64,000 nt of DNA from positions 88,140 to 152,139 of the forward strand of contig CAJTPJ010000004.1 in the NCBI GenBank assembly GCA_910578145.1, in the 5' to 3' direction. The notes beneath the pieces were generated by a model. The model was given only the letters and a program-made list of their open reading frames with translations, was not told the DNA's origin and did no database searches. This document shows positions 1 through 7,929 of this stretch, piece after piece. The stretch comes from an uncultured Christensenella sp. (GTDB lineage Bacteria; Bacillota; Clostridia; Christensenellales; Borkfalkiaceae). Numbering within the stretch: position 1 is the stretch's first letter; each line of letters starts with the position of its first letter. The translations under genes and the position numbers were made by a program.

Positions 1-1434
1 TTTATAGCGTAAAATCCCATAATTATAGCCGGCGACGTCCATTGCCGCATAGCAACCTTTGGTCTTTATGTCGCAACCGTGAAGCCTAGCCATATTTTTC
101 ATAAACGAATCTCCCATAATTCCCGCAATCATATTGAAAAATTCGCTGCCTACTTTCTTTTTAGGGTTTTCTTTTGCTTTTTTATCGCTGTACACACCCA
201 AACCCATAGAGTGCAGAAGGTTAAAAAATATATTTACACCCGTCGTTACGGGACGAATAGGGTCGAGTTTATGACATAAGTCCTGCATCTTTTTAAAGAA
301 CTCAATGCCCTTTTCCTGCGCGGTTTCCGCAACCTCGTTGCCGAGAGAATACATTATTACCGAAGGATGATTGAAATCTTTTTCAACCATATTTGAAATA
401 TCCTGCTCGTACCAATCCCGAACGTAGTCGGCATAATCGTACGTCGTTTTATGAACATACCACATATCGCAGTATTCGTCCAAAACAAGCATACCGAGCC
501 TGTCGCAGGCGTCTAAAAGAGCTTTAGAACAGGGGTTGTGCGCCGAACGAATTGCATTATATCCGTTCTCTTTGAGAATTTTTATCTTGCGCTCCTCCGC
601 TTCAGCATAGCAACGCGCACCCAAAATACCGTTATCGTGGTGAATACAAGCGCCACGAATTATTACGCGCTTGCCGTTCATAGTAAAACCGCCCTCAGGA
701 GTACAATCCTGCGTGCGGATACCGAAAACACCCGTCCATTCGTCGTTTTTAAACGCCGCTTTGCACTCGTAAAGATTAGGAGCGTCCACAGTCCATAGTT
801 CGGCGTTATCTATGCGAAGATTAAAAGTTATTTGTCCATCGCTTGCGCCCACGATTGAAGCAACGGTTTTGCCGTTTTTTAACAGTTCGACTTTGACTTC
901 GCCCGCAGAAACCGTATTTACGATAACTTCCACGACTGCGGGATTTATTGAAAGCGTGCTTATTTTAACGCCGTTCATTAAAATATGTTCTTTTTCGGCC
1001 ACGAAAAGATATACCGGACGGTATATGCCCGCTCCCGAATACCACCTGTTGTTAGGCTGCTTGGAGTTTTCGGCAACCACCCGTATTTCGTTCTCGCCGC
1101 CGAAATTCAAAAATTCGTTGGCGCGCACATAAAAATTAGTGTAACCGTACGCACGGTATAAAGCCTTTTTGCCGTTTATGTAAACTTCGGCATTACGGTA
1201 AACGCCCTCGAATTCCAAGATAAGTTCTTTATCTTTGTACTCGTCGTTTACCGTAAAAGTTTTTACGTATTCGTAATCGTGACCTTCAAACCAGCCCGTG
1301 TTAGTACCGCCCGCGCTTTCGTAAGTTCTGGGCTCCGAAATCATTGCGTCGTGCGGAAGAGTTACTTTTTTAAACTCCCCGCCGCTATTTAGACGCCTGA
1401 ACCGCCAGTTATCGTTGAAATCAATCTTTAACAC
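1..1434 (-). CDS. GH2 family glycoside hydrolase (beta-galactosidase/beta-glucuronidase type), partial
   Basis: The reverse strand is open from the window edge to a GTG start; 478 residues are present and the C-terminus lies outside the window. The order fits GH2: an N-terminal sugar-binding jelly roll (motif RWYSGAGIYRPVYL), an immunoglobulin-like linker, then the start of the TIM barrel with IHHDNGILGA and the acid/base motif SLGNEV, whose glutamate is about residue 367. The nucleophile glutamate would lie beyond the edge. No signal peptide is visible, so the enzyme is probably cytoplasmic and cleaves imported beta-linked galactosides or glucuronides; the substrate cannot be decided. An in-frame stop lies a short way upstream of the GTG. 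A strong promoter lies about 95 bases upstream. ATG is not available near the GTG, so the exact start is moderately uncertain. Confidence 0.9.
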   Translation of the reverse strand, partial: MLKIDFNDNWRFRRLNSGGEFKKVTLPHDAMISEPRTYESAGGTNTGWFEGHDYEYVKTFTVNDEYKDKELILEFEGVYRNAEVYINGKKALYRAYGYTNFYVRANEFLNFGGENEIRVVAENSKQPNNRWYSGAGIYRPVYLFVAEKEHILMNGVKISTLSINPAVVEVIVNTVSAGEVKVELLKNGKTVASIVGASDGQITFNLRIDNAELWTVDAPNLYECKAAFKNDEWTGVFGIRTQDCTPEGGFTMNGKRVIIRGACIHHDNGILGARCYAEAEERKIKILKENGYNAIRSAHNPCSKALLDACDRLGMLVLDEYCDMWYVHKTTYDYADYVRDWYEQDISNMVEKDFNHPSVIMYSLGNEVAETAQEKGIEFFKKMQDLCHKLDPIRPVTTGVNIFFNLLHSMGLGVYSDKKAKENPKKKVGSEFFNMIAGIMGDSFMKNMARLHGCDIKTKGCYAAMDVAGYNYGILRYK

Positions 1435-1468
1435 GTTATGCCCCGTCCGTTTCCCTACCTTAAAATTT

Positions 1469-1494
1469 GGGCGGGGCGATTACTCACCCCGCCC
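1469..1494 (-). terminator. G+C-rich hairpin in the GH2 leader (possible attenuator)
   Basis: GGGCGGGG pairs perfectly with CCCCGCCC across a 10-base loop. On the minus strand it is followed by a short AAATTTT tract and then the GH2 gene. It lies between the GH2 promoter and start codon, so it could act as an attenuator, or terminate plus-strand read-through (GATTTT follows on that side). Confidence 0.45.
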
Positions 1495-1527
1495 GATTTT
1501 ATAAGGAGAAAAAGCTTTAATAAAACT

Positions 1528-1556
1528 ATTATATCTACTTATACTGTGACTGTCAA
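1528..1556 (-). promoter_or_regulatory. Sigma-A promoter of the GH2 gene
   Basis: On the minus strand TTGACA and TATAAT are separated by exactly 17 bases. This is a consensus promoter reading toward the GH2 gene, giving a leader of roughly 85 bases that contains the G+C-rich hairpin. Confidence 0.8.
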
Positions 1557-1680
1557 TGAAATATCTTTATGCCTTGGTTTTGGCAAGTCTTCCGCACACC
1601 GTCGCGACAATTTATACAAGCATAGTTATTACATAGAATACAATGCGTGTGATTGCCAAATCTACCGCCGCAAGCTCTGC

Positions 1681-1854
1681 CTAAGTGTAATGGTTTTCCT
1701 GCTTATTATTCTTTACTAAATCCAAAACTTCAAGCGCAATCAAACCGGCAATAATTAAACCGATAGAAATACCTAAGCCAATCTGCAATCCTCTGTACAG
1801 CTTCTCCAAGGAGTATCGAGTTAAACAATTAGTGGAATATAGAATCACGCCCAT
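1681..1854 (-). CDS. Small hydrophobic membrane peptide (57 aa), possible type I toxin-like
   Basis: A 57-codon reverse-strand ORF runs from an ATG to TAG. The middle (about residues 24-45, GLQIGLGISIGLIIAGLIAL) is one hydrophobic helix rich in Gly, Ile and Leu. It is followed by a short charged tail containing LVKNNKQ. Size and layout resemble small holin-like or type I toxin peptides of Gram-positive bacteria, but there is no specific family match. The ribosome binding site before the ATG is weak, and a downstream TTG (codon 16) is an alternative start. The ATG lies inside the structured repeat at 1832-1966, so translation could be controlled by that structure. Whether it is expressed is unknown. 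Confidence 0.4.
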   Translation of the reverse strand: MGVILYSTNCLTRYSLEKLYRGLQIGLGISIGLIIAGLIALEVLDLVKNNKQENHYT

Positions 1855-1966
1855 ATCTCTAAGCTAAAAGTAGCTTAGTTCGCCAAAGCAAACAAAACGG
1901 ATAAGGCGTGGCTTCACGCTACGCCTTATCCTATCTTGCCGCACTTTACCGTTATTCCCTATGGAA
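1832..1966. repeat. Structured three-hairpin repeat, copy A
   Basis: It begins with GTGGAATATA and contains, in order, a small hairpin (CTAAGCTA/TAGCTTAG), a strong hairpin (GGATAAGGCGT/ACGCCTTATCC, 1899-1931) and a palindrome (ATTCCCTATGGAA). A second copy with the same order lies at 11518-11655. Paired bases differ between copies in a compensated way in both of the first two hairpins. It lies directly downstream of the EF-G2-like gene. On the minus strand the strong hairpin is followed by GTTTTGTTT, so it may also serve as that gene's terminator. Confidence 0.6.
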
Positions 1967-1990
1967 AACACTGTAATCGCGTGGTGTTTT

Positions 1991-4036
1991 TTAACCTTTA
2001 ATAATTTTTTCTGCGAGTTGCGGCGGTACTTCATCGTAACGCAAAAACTCGGTTGTGAATTTACCCTGCCCGCGGGTGAGCCCGCGCAAGTCGGTAGCGT
2101 ATTTGGTAACCTCGGAAAGCGGCGCTTCGGCAACGACTATGGATAAGTTGCCCTCTTGCGCGCTTTCTATAATTCTGCCGCGACGCTTGGAAATATCGCC
2201 CATTACGCCGCCAAGATATTCGCCCGAAACCAACACTTTAAGTTTTACTACGGGCTCTAAAAGAACGGGTTTTGCGTTTTTTATACCCTCTTTAAACGCC
2301 AACGCGGCGGCGGCTTTAAACGCCATTTCCGACGAGTCCACGTCGTGATAACTTCCGTCGTACAACACCGCGCGCACTCCCGTTACGGGGTACTCCGCAA
2401 GCACGCCTTTAGCCATACACTCCCGCAGCCCCTTTTCTACCGCAGGTATGTATTGACGGGGCACGGCGCCGCCTACCACCTCGTCGCAAAACTCAAACTC
2501 GGCTTCGCAAGGTTCAAACCGCACCTTGCAATGACCGTACTGCCCGTGTCCGCCGGACTGCTTTTTATGCTTACCCTCGGCTTCGGCAACGGCGCGGATA
2601 GTTTCGCGGTAAGGAATTTTAGGTTCTTTCAAAGTAACGTCAACGTTATATCTCGACTTCAACTTGCGGGCAAGCGTTTCTATATGCACCTCGCCCTGCC
2701 CGTTTATAACGAGCTCGCCCGTATCCGCACGTTTTTCAACCGAGAAAGTGTAATCTTCCTCGCTCATCTTGTTAAGCCCCGCAAAAACCTTGTCCTCGTC
2801 GCCCTTGTTAACCGCCTGCACGGCAAGCGAAAGACAGGGTCGCGGGAAGCGCACGGGGTCAAACTCCAATTTAGTACCCAAAGCGCAAAGGGTATGGTTA
2901 GTTTCCGTGCTAGTAAGTTTGTTTACCGCGCCGATATCGCCGGCTGTAAGCTCGGAAACCAGCTCGCACTTTTTACCGCGCAACGCGAAAATTTGACCAA
3001 TGCGCTCTTCAACGCCCGTGTTGGCGTTTAAAACGACTTGCCCGGATTTAAGCCTGCCGCGGAAAATTTTAATATAATTGAGTTTACCTGAATACGAATC
3101 GTACACCGTTTTGAAAACCTGCGCCGCAAACGGCCCGTACTCCTCGCAATTTACGTTTATAATTTCGTCCGCCGCAAGGTCTGTGGCTAGCGAATTTTTG
3201 CGTTCGTTCGCGGTGGGCATATAACGCACTATTTCGTCAAGCAAATTTATAACGCCGCGGTTTTGTAGCGCGCTGCCCGCCATTACGGGAATTACGTTGC
3301 CCGTTGCAATGCCTTTTCTCACGCCGTGCACCGTTTCGTCTTTGCTCAACTTGCCCTCGGTAAAAAATTTATCCAAAAGAATATCGTCGTTTTCGGCGGC
3401 GGCTTCCATAAGGCTTGCCTGCATTTCTTCCATATACCCGCGAAGATTTTCGGGAATTTCTATCTCTTGCGGACCCTGCGTTGAAAATTTATACGCCTTT
3501 TCCTGAATTGAGTTTACAAACCCCGTCATTTTTCCGTCCGAAATTATGGGAATTTGTATGGGTGCGAGTTTGCCCGCGTATTTATCTTTAAGCGCCGCCA
3601 GCGTGCCTGCGTAGTCAGCGTTGGGTTTATCCATTGCGTTTATAAAAATTACGAGAGGTTTGCCGAGTTTAAGGCAGTATTCCACCACGCTTTCCGCGCC
3701 GATTGGCAACACGCCGTTAGCCCCTACTACGAGCACCGCCGCGCCGCAAGCCGCAAGACCTTCGTGCCGCTCTCCCTCGAAATCGTAAAAGCCCGGTAAA
3801 TCCAACAAATTTATTTTAACGCCCTTCCACAAAAGATAGGCAACCGAGGTGTAAACGGACAATTTTTTTGCTTTTTCAAGCTCGTCAAAGTCCATTACGG
3901 TAGTGCCGTCCTCCACCTTGCCCATTCTGTCTATCGCACCGCCGTTGAAAAGCATTGCTTCGCACAGCGTGGTTTTACCCTCGCCGCTATGCCCGATAAC
4001 GGCTACGTTTCTAATTTCCTTAGCTGTAATATTCAT
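1991..4036 (-). CDS. Elongation factor G-like GTPase (EF-G2 type)
   Basis: A 681-residue translational GTPase with the usual EF-G domain order (G domain, domain II, III, IV, V). The G1 loop is GHSGEGKT (residues 15-22), G3 is DLPG (79-82) and G4 is NAMDK (133-137). The GHSGxGKTT loop and the GTTVMDF switch region are typical of the EF-G2 paralogue rather than the main translocase, which has AHIDAGKTT and DTPGHVDF. The EF-G2 role is not settled in most bacteria; ribosome binding in stress or recycling is plausible, and the main fusA should lie elsewhere. The ATG start is preceded by AGGGGGA. It has its own consensus promoter. Confidence 0.93.
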   Translation of the reverse strand: MNITAKEIRNVAVIGHSGEGKTTLCEAMLFNGGAIDRMGKVEDGTTVMDFDELEKAKKLSVYTSVAYLLWKGVKINLLDLPGFYDFEGERHEGLAACGAAVLVVGANGVLPIGAESVVEYCLKLGKPLVIFINAMDKPNADYAGTLAALKDKYAGKLAPIQIPIISDGKMTGFVNSIQEKAYKFSTQGPQEIEIPENLRGYMEEMQASLMEAAAENDDILLDKFFTEGKLSKDETVHGVRKGIATGNVIPVMAGSALQNRGVINLLDEIVRYMPTANERKNSLATDLAADEIINVNCEEYGPFAAQVFKTVYDSYSGKLNYIKIFRGRLKSGQVVLNANTGVEERIGQIFALRGKKCELVSELTAGDIGAVNKLTSTETNHTLCALGTKLEFDPVRFPRPCLSLAVQAVNKGDEDKVFAGLNKMSEEDYTFSVEKRADTGELVINGQGEVHIETLARKLKSRYNVDVTLKEPKIPYRETIRAVAEAEGKHKKQSGGHGQYGHCKVRFEPCEAEFEFCDEVVGGAVPRQYIPAVEKGLRECMAKGVLAEYPVTGVRAVLYDGSYHDVDSSEMAFKAAAALAFKEGIKNAKPVLLEPVVKLKVLVSGEYLGGVMGDISKRRGRIIESAQEGNLSIVVAEAPLSEVTKYATDLRGLTRGQGKFTTEFLRYDEVPPQLAEKIIKG

Positions 4037-4057
4037 TTCAGTCCCCCTGTTACGTCC

Positions 4058-4086
4058 ATTATAATATAAAATCTACGGTAATTCAA
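4058..4086 (-). promoter_or_regulatory. Promoter of the EF-G2-like gene
   Basis: TTGAAT and TATAAT with a 17-base spacer on the minus strand, about 22 bases upstream of the start codon region. Confidence 0.75.
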
Positions 4087-4102
4087 TAGGCAAAATAAAA
4101 AA

Positions 4103-4125
4103 ACCTTCCCTTGCGGGAAAGTTTT
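4103..4125 (-). terminator. Terminator after the CobW operon
   Basis: Hairpin CTTTCCCGC/GGGAAGG followed on the minus strand by TTTTTTTATTTT. The plus side is also T-rich. It closes the two-gene CobW operon. Confidence 0.8.
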
Positions 4126-4132
4126 TATTTTT

Positions 4133-5083
4133 TTAATAGAACGTTGCCACTTCCTCTTCGGGCGGCTCTGCGCGCCGCGCTTCCAAAGCTACGAGCACGG
4201 GGCGGGGAACGCGTTCGGCAGAATTATATTTCGCCTCTATTTTCGCTGTTACCGTAAGCCAATCGTAAGACTGCACGCCCGAAATAACCCCCTCGGTTTT
4301 TACGGGCAAGCCGTAATATTGAATATCTTCTGCGCAACAGTTCATAATAAACCTGCCAAGCGCTATATAGCCCTTGGGCATTTTTTTGTTTACCGCAGCA
4401 ACCCCCTTAAAACTCACCGTTTTGCCGATGTATTGCGAGGTTTTTTCTTCAAGGTCGCTTATAAACCAAGCAAAATCCTTGTCCGCTATCTCTATTACGG
4501 GCGCGTTTACGTCAAACGGCATAGGGTCTTCTATGTCGTCCTCCTCAACTTTGCCGCCTAAATACTCGTACTCGATGCGGTTTTGCCGCGAAATGCCGCG
4601 CACTATTTTATGGTAATCCATTTTGGCGTATTCGCCCTTGAAACGGTTGAAAATTACGCGGTCGCAATTTACTATTTTTTCAAACACTAGCTGGCGCATA
4701 TTTTGGTTGTACGATAAAAAAGTAGTTGCGTCGAAAATGGAAACAACTTCTTGAATAATCCAATTACCCGGCAACGAGCCCGCAAGCGTTTCCAGCTCCC
4801 ACATTCCGTTATACTCTATTATCACGCGCTGTGCGCCGTGCTTTTCCGCAAGCGTTTTAAGGTTTTGCAAGGTAAGTTCTTGCTTGCTTTCAAGCGTGAT
4901 TTTGGTTACGCTCGCAAAGCCGAATTTATCCGGCTCGTACTCCTCTTCACCCTCTTCGCAGACTACGAGCATTATCCGCTCGCCCGTGTCCTTTGCGGGG
5001 TCTTCAAGTATTTCCTTTATAAGTCGGGTTTTGCCTGCGTCGAGAAAGCCGAGAAACAGGTGTACGAAAATTTCTTGTTGCAT
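4133..5083 (-). CDS. CobW-like P-loop GTPase fused to a DUF1980/YcgQ-like C-terminal domain
   Basis: 316 residues. The N-terminus has a G3E-type P loop, GFLDAGKT (residues 12-19), but lacks the CxCC metal motif and His-rich segment of its neighbour. From about residue 205 the sequence reads YIGKTVSFKGV...GRFIMNCCAEDIQYYGLPV...YDWLTVTAKI, which resembles the C-terminal part of the DUF1980 (TIGR03943, YcgQ) family, including its Cys-Cys motif. Such proteins are linked in other Bacillota to zinc-responsive permease pairs. It starts 2 bases after the stop of the His-rich CobW gene, so the two are co-transcribed and probably act together in metal (zinc) allocation. The domain assignment of the second half is my reading of motifs and would need a profile search. 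Confidence 0.75.
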   Translation of the reverse strand: MQQEIFVHLFLGFLDAGKTRLIKEILEDPAKDTGERIMLVVCEEGEEEYEPDKFGFASVTKITLESKQELTLQNLKTLAEKHGAQRVIIEYNGMWELETLAGSLPGNWIIQEVVSIFDATTFLSYNQNMRQLVFEKIVNCDRVIFNRFKGEYAKMDYHKIVRGISRQNRIEYEYLGGKVEEDDIEDPMPFDVNAPVIEIADKDFAWFISDLEEKTSQYIGKTVSFKGVAAVNKKMPKGYIALGRFIMNCCAEDIQYYGLPVKTEGVISGVQSYDWLTVTAKIEAKYNSAERVPRPVLVALEARRAEPPEEEVATFY

Positions 5084-5085
5084 AA

Positions 5086-6177
5086 TTATTTAACGCCGAA
5101 AAGTACGGCAAGTTCGTCCTCGTCTATTTTCGAGCCGATTACGCAAAGCCTGCCCGTGTACGCCGCCGAGCCGTAGCGCACGTCAGTTTCGCCCGGTATA
5201 TAGTCGAAATGCAGCCATTTGCCGTCGGTACAACCGACTATGCCCTTTGCACGGAGCACCGTGCCGAATCTGACCGCGTCCGAAAGTTCGCAAAGCGCCT
5301 TTTCAAGCTCTTCTTTAGAATATCTTTTACCCGTTTCCACGCCCCAGCTTGTAAACACTTCGTCCGCGTGGTGGTGATGCCCGTCGTGGTCGTGTTCGTG
5401 GTGATGCCCGCAGCCGCAACCTTCGCCGTGTTCGTGTCCTTCGTGTTCGTGGTGATGCCCGTGACAGCAATGCCCGTCCTCGTGGTCGTGTTCGTGGTGA
5501 TGCCCGCAACCTTCGCCGTGCTCGTGATGCCCGTGGCAGCAATGCCCGTGGCGTTCAAGTTCTTCAAGCTCGTGCTCCAACGTGTCCGCGTGCTCCATTG
5601 CCGAAAGCACGTCTTTGCCGTCAAGCTCGTTCCAAGGCGTGGTAACCACCGTTGCGTGCGGATTTTGCGCGCGCACGAGCGCCAGCGCCGTTTCCAACTT
5701 TTCCGCGCCCGCGGTATCTACGTGGCTGAACACAATGCAAGCCGCCGTTTTAACCTGGTCGTTAAAAAACTCGCCGAAGTTTTTCATATAAGTTTTGCAC
5801 TTAGCCGCGTCCACAACCGCAGTATAGGTGTTAATTTTGCAATCGGGAAGATTTGCGCTTTCAACGGCGCGCAAAACGTCGGAAAGTTTGCCCACGCCCG
5901 AAGGTTCTATCAAAATACGGTCGGGGTGATATTCGTTATAAACCTTTTCAAGCGCCTTAGCAAAGTCGCCCACTAACGAACAGCAAATGCAACCCGAATT
6001 AAGCTCGTTTATTTTAACTCCCGCTTCGGCTAAAAAACCGCCGTCTACGCCTATTTCGCCGAATTCGTTTTCGATAAGCACAAGTTTTTCGCCCGCGTAC
6101 GCTTCTTTTATAAGTTTTTTAATAAGCGTAGTTTTGCCCGCGCCCAAAAATCCCGAAAAAATATCTATCTTAGTCAT
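5086..6177 (-). CDS. CobW/G3E-family metallochaperone GTPase with His-rich metal-binding segment
   Basis: 363 residues. Walker A GFLGAGKT (9-16), ENEFGEIGVD and the metal motif GCICC (62-66) identify a COG0523 GTPase of the zinc-chaperone type. Residues 210-270 are an extreme His/Gly/Cys/Glu/Asp-rich stretch (repeats of GHHHEHDH and HCCHG) before the CobW C-terminal domain (about 275-363). These proteins deliver or store transition metals, most often zinc. The coding DNA of the His stretch is itself a tandem repeat of GTGGTGATGCCCG-like units, prone to length change. The gene is preceded closely by the DUF2188 membrane protein and followed by the second CobW-like gene. No clear Zur box was found. 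Confidence 0.93.
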   Translation of the reverse strand: MTKIDIFSGFLGAGKTTLIKKLIKEAYAGEKLVLIENEFGEIGVDGGFLAEAGVKINELNSGCICCSLVGDFAKALEKVYNEYHPDRILIEPSGVGKLSDVLRAVESANLPDCKINTYTAVVDAAKCKTYMKNFGEFFNDQVKTAACIVFSHVDTAGAEKLETALALVRAQNPHATVVTTPWNELDGKDVLSAMEHADTLEHELEELERHGHCCHGHHEHGEGCGHHHEHDHEDGHCCHGHHHEHEGHEHGEGCGCGHHHEHDHDGHHHHADEVFTSWGVETGKRYSKEELEKALCELSDAVRFGTVLRAKGIVGCTDGKWLHFDYIPGETDVRYGSAAYTGRLCVIGSKIDEDELAVLFGVK

Positions 6178-6191
6178 TGCTTCACCTCTTA

Positions 6192-6764
6192 TTAATAAGT
6201 CAGCTTTCTAAACGAGCCGTCCTCTTTATGTATCATTATCCTTGCGTCCTGATTTTGCGCAAGTTGTTTGGCGTAGGCTATCGCTTCCGCTTGTGTGTTG
6301 AAAAGTTTTATGGCGCGCCCCGCACCCTCGGCTTTAATCTGCCAACGGTTTTCGTCCCTGCGCTTGGAAATATGATATACTTTGCCGGAGTCCTCTTCGG
6401 CAGGCTTCGCCGCCTTTTTGTCCGTGGTTTTTTCCGCGGGTTTTTCAGCGGGTTTTGCCGCCGCTTTCACAGGCGCGGGCTTATCTTCCTTAGCGGGAGC
6501 AACGGGGGACGCAACGGGTTTTGCCCTTTCTTCTTTAACGGGCGCAACTTCGGCTACGGGCTCCGCATTTTCCTCTTTTTCAAACGTTTTAGGTGAGGAT
6601 TGTTGCGCCGAGTCGGATTTTTCTCGCTTTGCGGATTTTCCGCGTTTGCACGCACACACGATAATGCAAATTATGATTATAACGGCAAGCAGTATCGCCG
6701 CGGCGATAGCTATCCACTGCCACAACAGCAGCTCGATACCGAAAATTGTTACGGGGTCAGACAT
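6192..6764 (-). CDS. Single-pass membrane protein with C-terminal DUF2188 domain
   Basis: 190 residues starting at MSDPV, chosen because GAGAGGTG lies 8 bases upstream; an in-frame ATG 18 codons earlier lacks a ribosome binding site and lies within the promoter region. Residues about 10-38 form one membrane helix. Residues 45-125 are a Lys/Ala/Pro/Glu-rich linker. The last 65 residues (KVYHISKR...NRWQIKAEGAGRAIKLFNTQAEAIAYAKQ split over the domain) match the DUF2188 pattern, a small fold of unknown function. It lies 14 bases upstream of the His-rich CobW gene and is probably the first gene of that operon. Confidence 0.8.
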   Translation of the reverse strand: MSDPVTIFGIELLLWQWIAIAAAILLAVIIIICIIVCACKRGKSAKREKSDSAQQSSPKTFEKEENAEPVAEVAPVKEERAKPVASPVAPAKEDKPAPVKAAAKPAEKPAEKTTDKKAAKPAEEDSGKVYHISKRRDENRWQIKAEGAGRAIKLFNTQAEAIAYAKQLAQNQDARIMIHKEDGSFRKLTY

Positions 6765-6789
6765 AGCGCACCTCTCAAATCTTTTTCTT

Positions 6790-6818
6790 ATTGTATAACA
6801 AACGCAAGACAAAATCAA
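6790..6818 (-). promoter_or_regulatory. Promoter of the DUF2188-CobW operon
   Basis: TTGATT and TACAAT separated by 17 bases on the minus strand, about 25 bases upstream of the MSDPV start codon. Confidence 0.65.
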
Positions 6819-6831
6819 GCAAAAAATACTA

Positions 6832-6860
6832 AAAGCCCGCTGCCTTAAGCAACGGGCTTT
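6832..6860 (-). terminator. Terminator after the cyclophilin-like gene
   Basis: AAAGCCCG pairs with CGGGCTTT around an inner partly paired loop. It lies just after the stop codon of the cyclophilin-like gene, with T-rich sequence beyond. Confidence 0.75.
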
Positions 6861-6873
6861 AAAACGCCGTTAA

Positions 6874-7818
6874 TTAATACTTGGTAATTTTTACCGTTTT
6901 AATAATAATAGGAGCTTTGGGGGCGTTAAAAGAAACGCTGGTACCCTTGTCCGCTTCTATTTTGTCCGAAAAGTTTTCGTAGTTGTCTACGCGCGCTTCG
7001 GTTAAATTGTAAAACTCGCTTGCAGTGCCGCCGTGGTTATCGCGGATATAGTTGCGAACGGCGTCTACGAGATTATCAAACTCCTTCGTGCTTTTAAGTT
7101 TTGCAAACACGGTATAATTGTTTTCGCCGTACGTTGACGAAGTGCCCGTTTGCAATGCGAAAAGCGAAGTTGCGCAGTTGTTTTTGTAGTCCGCCATAAT
7201 AGTTTCGTTTTTGGTCGGAGTTACGTAAACCTTTTTAGTGGTTTCCTTAGAATAATAAAACATTTTAAGACAACCGTATTCCTGCGTAAGTTTGCCGTTG
7301 TCTATTTCCTGACGGATATTATTGTAGAATTCGCCCATAACCGTAGGAAGCACCGATTCCTCGTCGTAAATCATATTGTCCTTGCCGTCAAACTTATAGT
7401 TTCCGTAAACGGAAGCCGAAAGTTTGCCTTCGTTGAACAACTGCATATAGGCGTCTTCTTTGGAATGCTCTTCAAAGTACTCCGACATAAGGCTTACGCT
7501 TTCCGAGTGGGTTGCATAAACTTTTTCGTCGTACGAGTAGCCGCCGGTAATCCAATCGTTAGTCTGATAGTCGTGAATAACGATACCGTTGTAAAGTTCG
7601 GCGTTAGCAAGCTCGATAAAATGTTGAACGGTATGCGGATACATATTTCTGTAAAGCGTGTAGGTTACGTCGTATTCTTTGCCGTTAAACTTGTAGGTAA
7701 TGCGCGCCTCGGGGTGATTCGTTTTAACCGAGCAAGCGCCGGCTGCGCCAACCGTAAAAGTTATTGCAAGCGCCGTAGTAAGGCACATTAAAATTTTAGT
7801 AAATTTTGCGTGTTTCAT
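6874..7818 (-). CDS. Cyclophilin-like peptidyl-prolyl isomerase lipoprotein (divergent)
   Basis: 314 residues. A signal peptide ends in a lipobox-like AAGAC with Cys29, predicting a membrane-anchored lipoprotein. The segment PHTVQHFIELANAELYNGIV followed by HDY and WITGGY corresponds to the cyclophilin core (P-TV-NF-L...YDG...FHR...QGG), but the catalytic FHR arginine is not evident, so isomerase activity is uncertain. The rest is polar and of unknown fold. It has its own promoter and terminator. A role in folding exported proteins on the outer face of the membrane is an inference from the family. Confidence 0.7.
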   Translation of the reverse strand: MKHAKFTKILMCLTTALAITFTVGAAGACSVKTNHPEARITYKFNGKEYDVTYTLYRNMYPHTVQHFIELANAELYNGIVIHDYQTNDWITGGYSYDEKVYATHSESVSLMSEYFEEHSKEDAYMQLFNEGKLSASVYGNYKFDGKDNMIYDEESVLPTVMGEFYNNIRQEIDNGKLTQEYGCLKMFYYSKETTKKVYVTPTKNETIMADYKNNCATSLFALQTGTSSTYGENNYTVFAKLKSTKEFDNLVDAVRNYIRDNHGGTASEFYNLTEARVDNYENFSDKIEADKGTSVSFNAPKAPIIIKTVKITKY

Positions 7819-7831
7819 AATATACTACTTT

Positions 7832-7860
7832 ATTTTACTTGTTAATAACGGCGTTGTCAA
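7832..7860 (-). promoter_or_regulatory. Promoter of the cyclophilin-like gene
   Basis: TTGACA and TAAAAT with a 17-base spacer on the minus strand, just upstream of the start codon. Confidence 0.75.
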
Positions 7861-7886
7861 ACGATTTTGCGTTTTAAATAAAAAAA

Positions 7887-7909
7887 CCGCCCCGTAATTT
7901 GCGGGGCGG
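7887..7909 (-). terminator. Terminator of the rplJL operon
   Basis: CCGCCCCG/CGGGGCGG hairpin followed on the minus strand by a run of seven T, 20 bases after the rplL stop. Confidence 0.92.
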
Positions 7910-7929
7910 AATTTAACCGTTTTTAAAAA

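Noticed and set aside
5370..5550. Regular short repeats that look like a small CRISPR array
   Set aside because: The repeats encode the His-rich stretch of a CobW protein; there are no spacers of constant size.
5209..5976. Plus-strand 255-codon ORF with valine-rich repeats
   Set aside because: Antisense translation of the His-rich CobW gene.
6178..6191. Zur-type zinc operator near the CobW genes
   Set aside because: No TAAATCGTAAT-like inverted repeat was found here or in the upstream promoter region.
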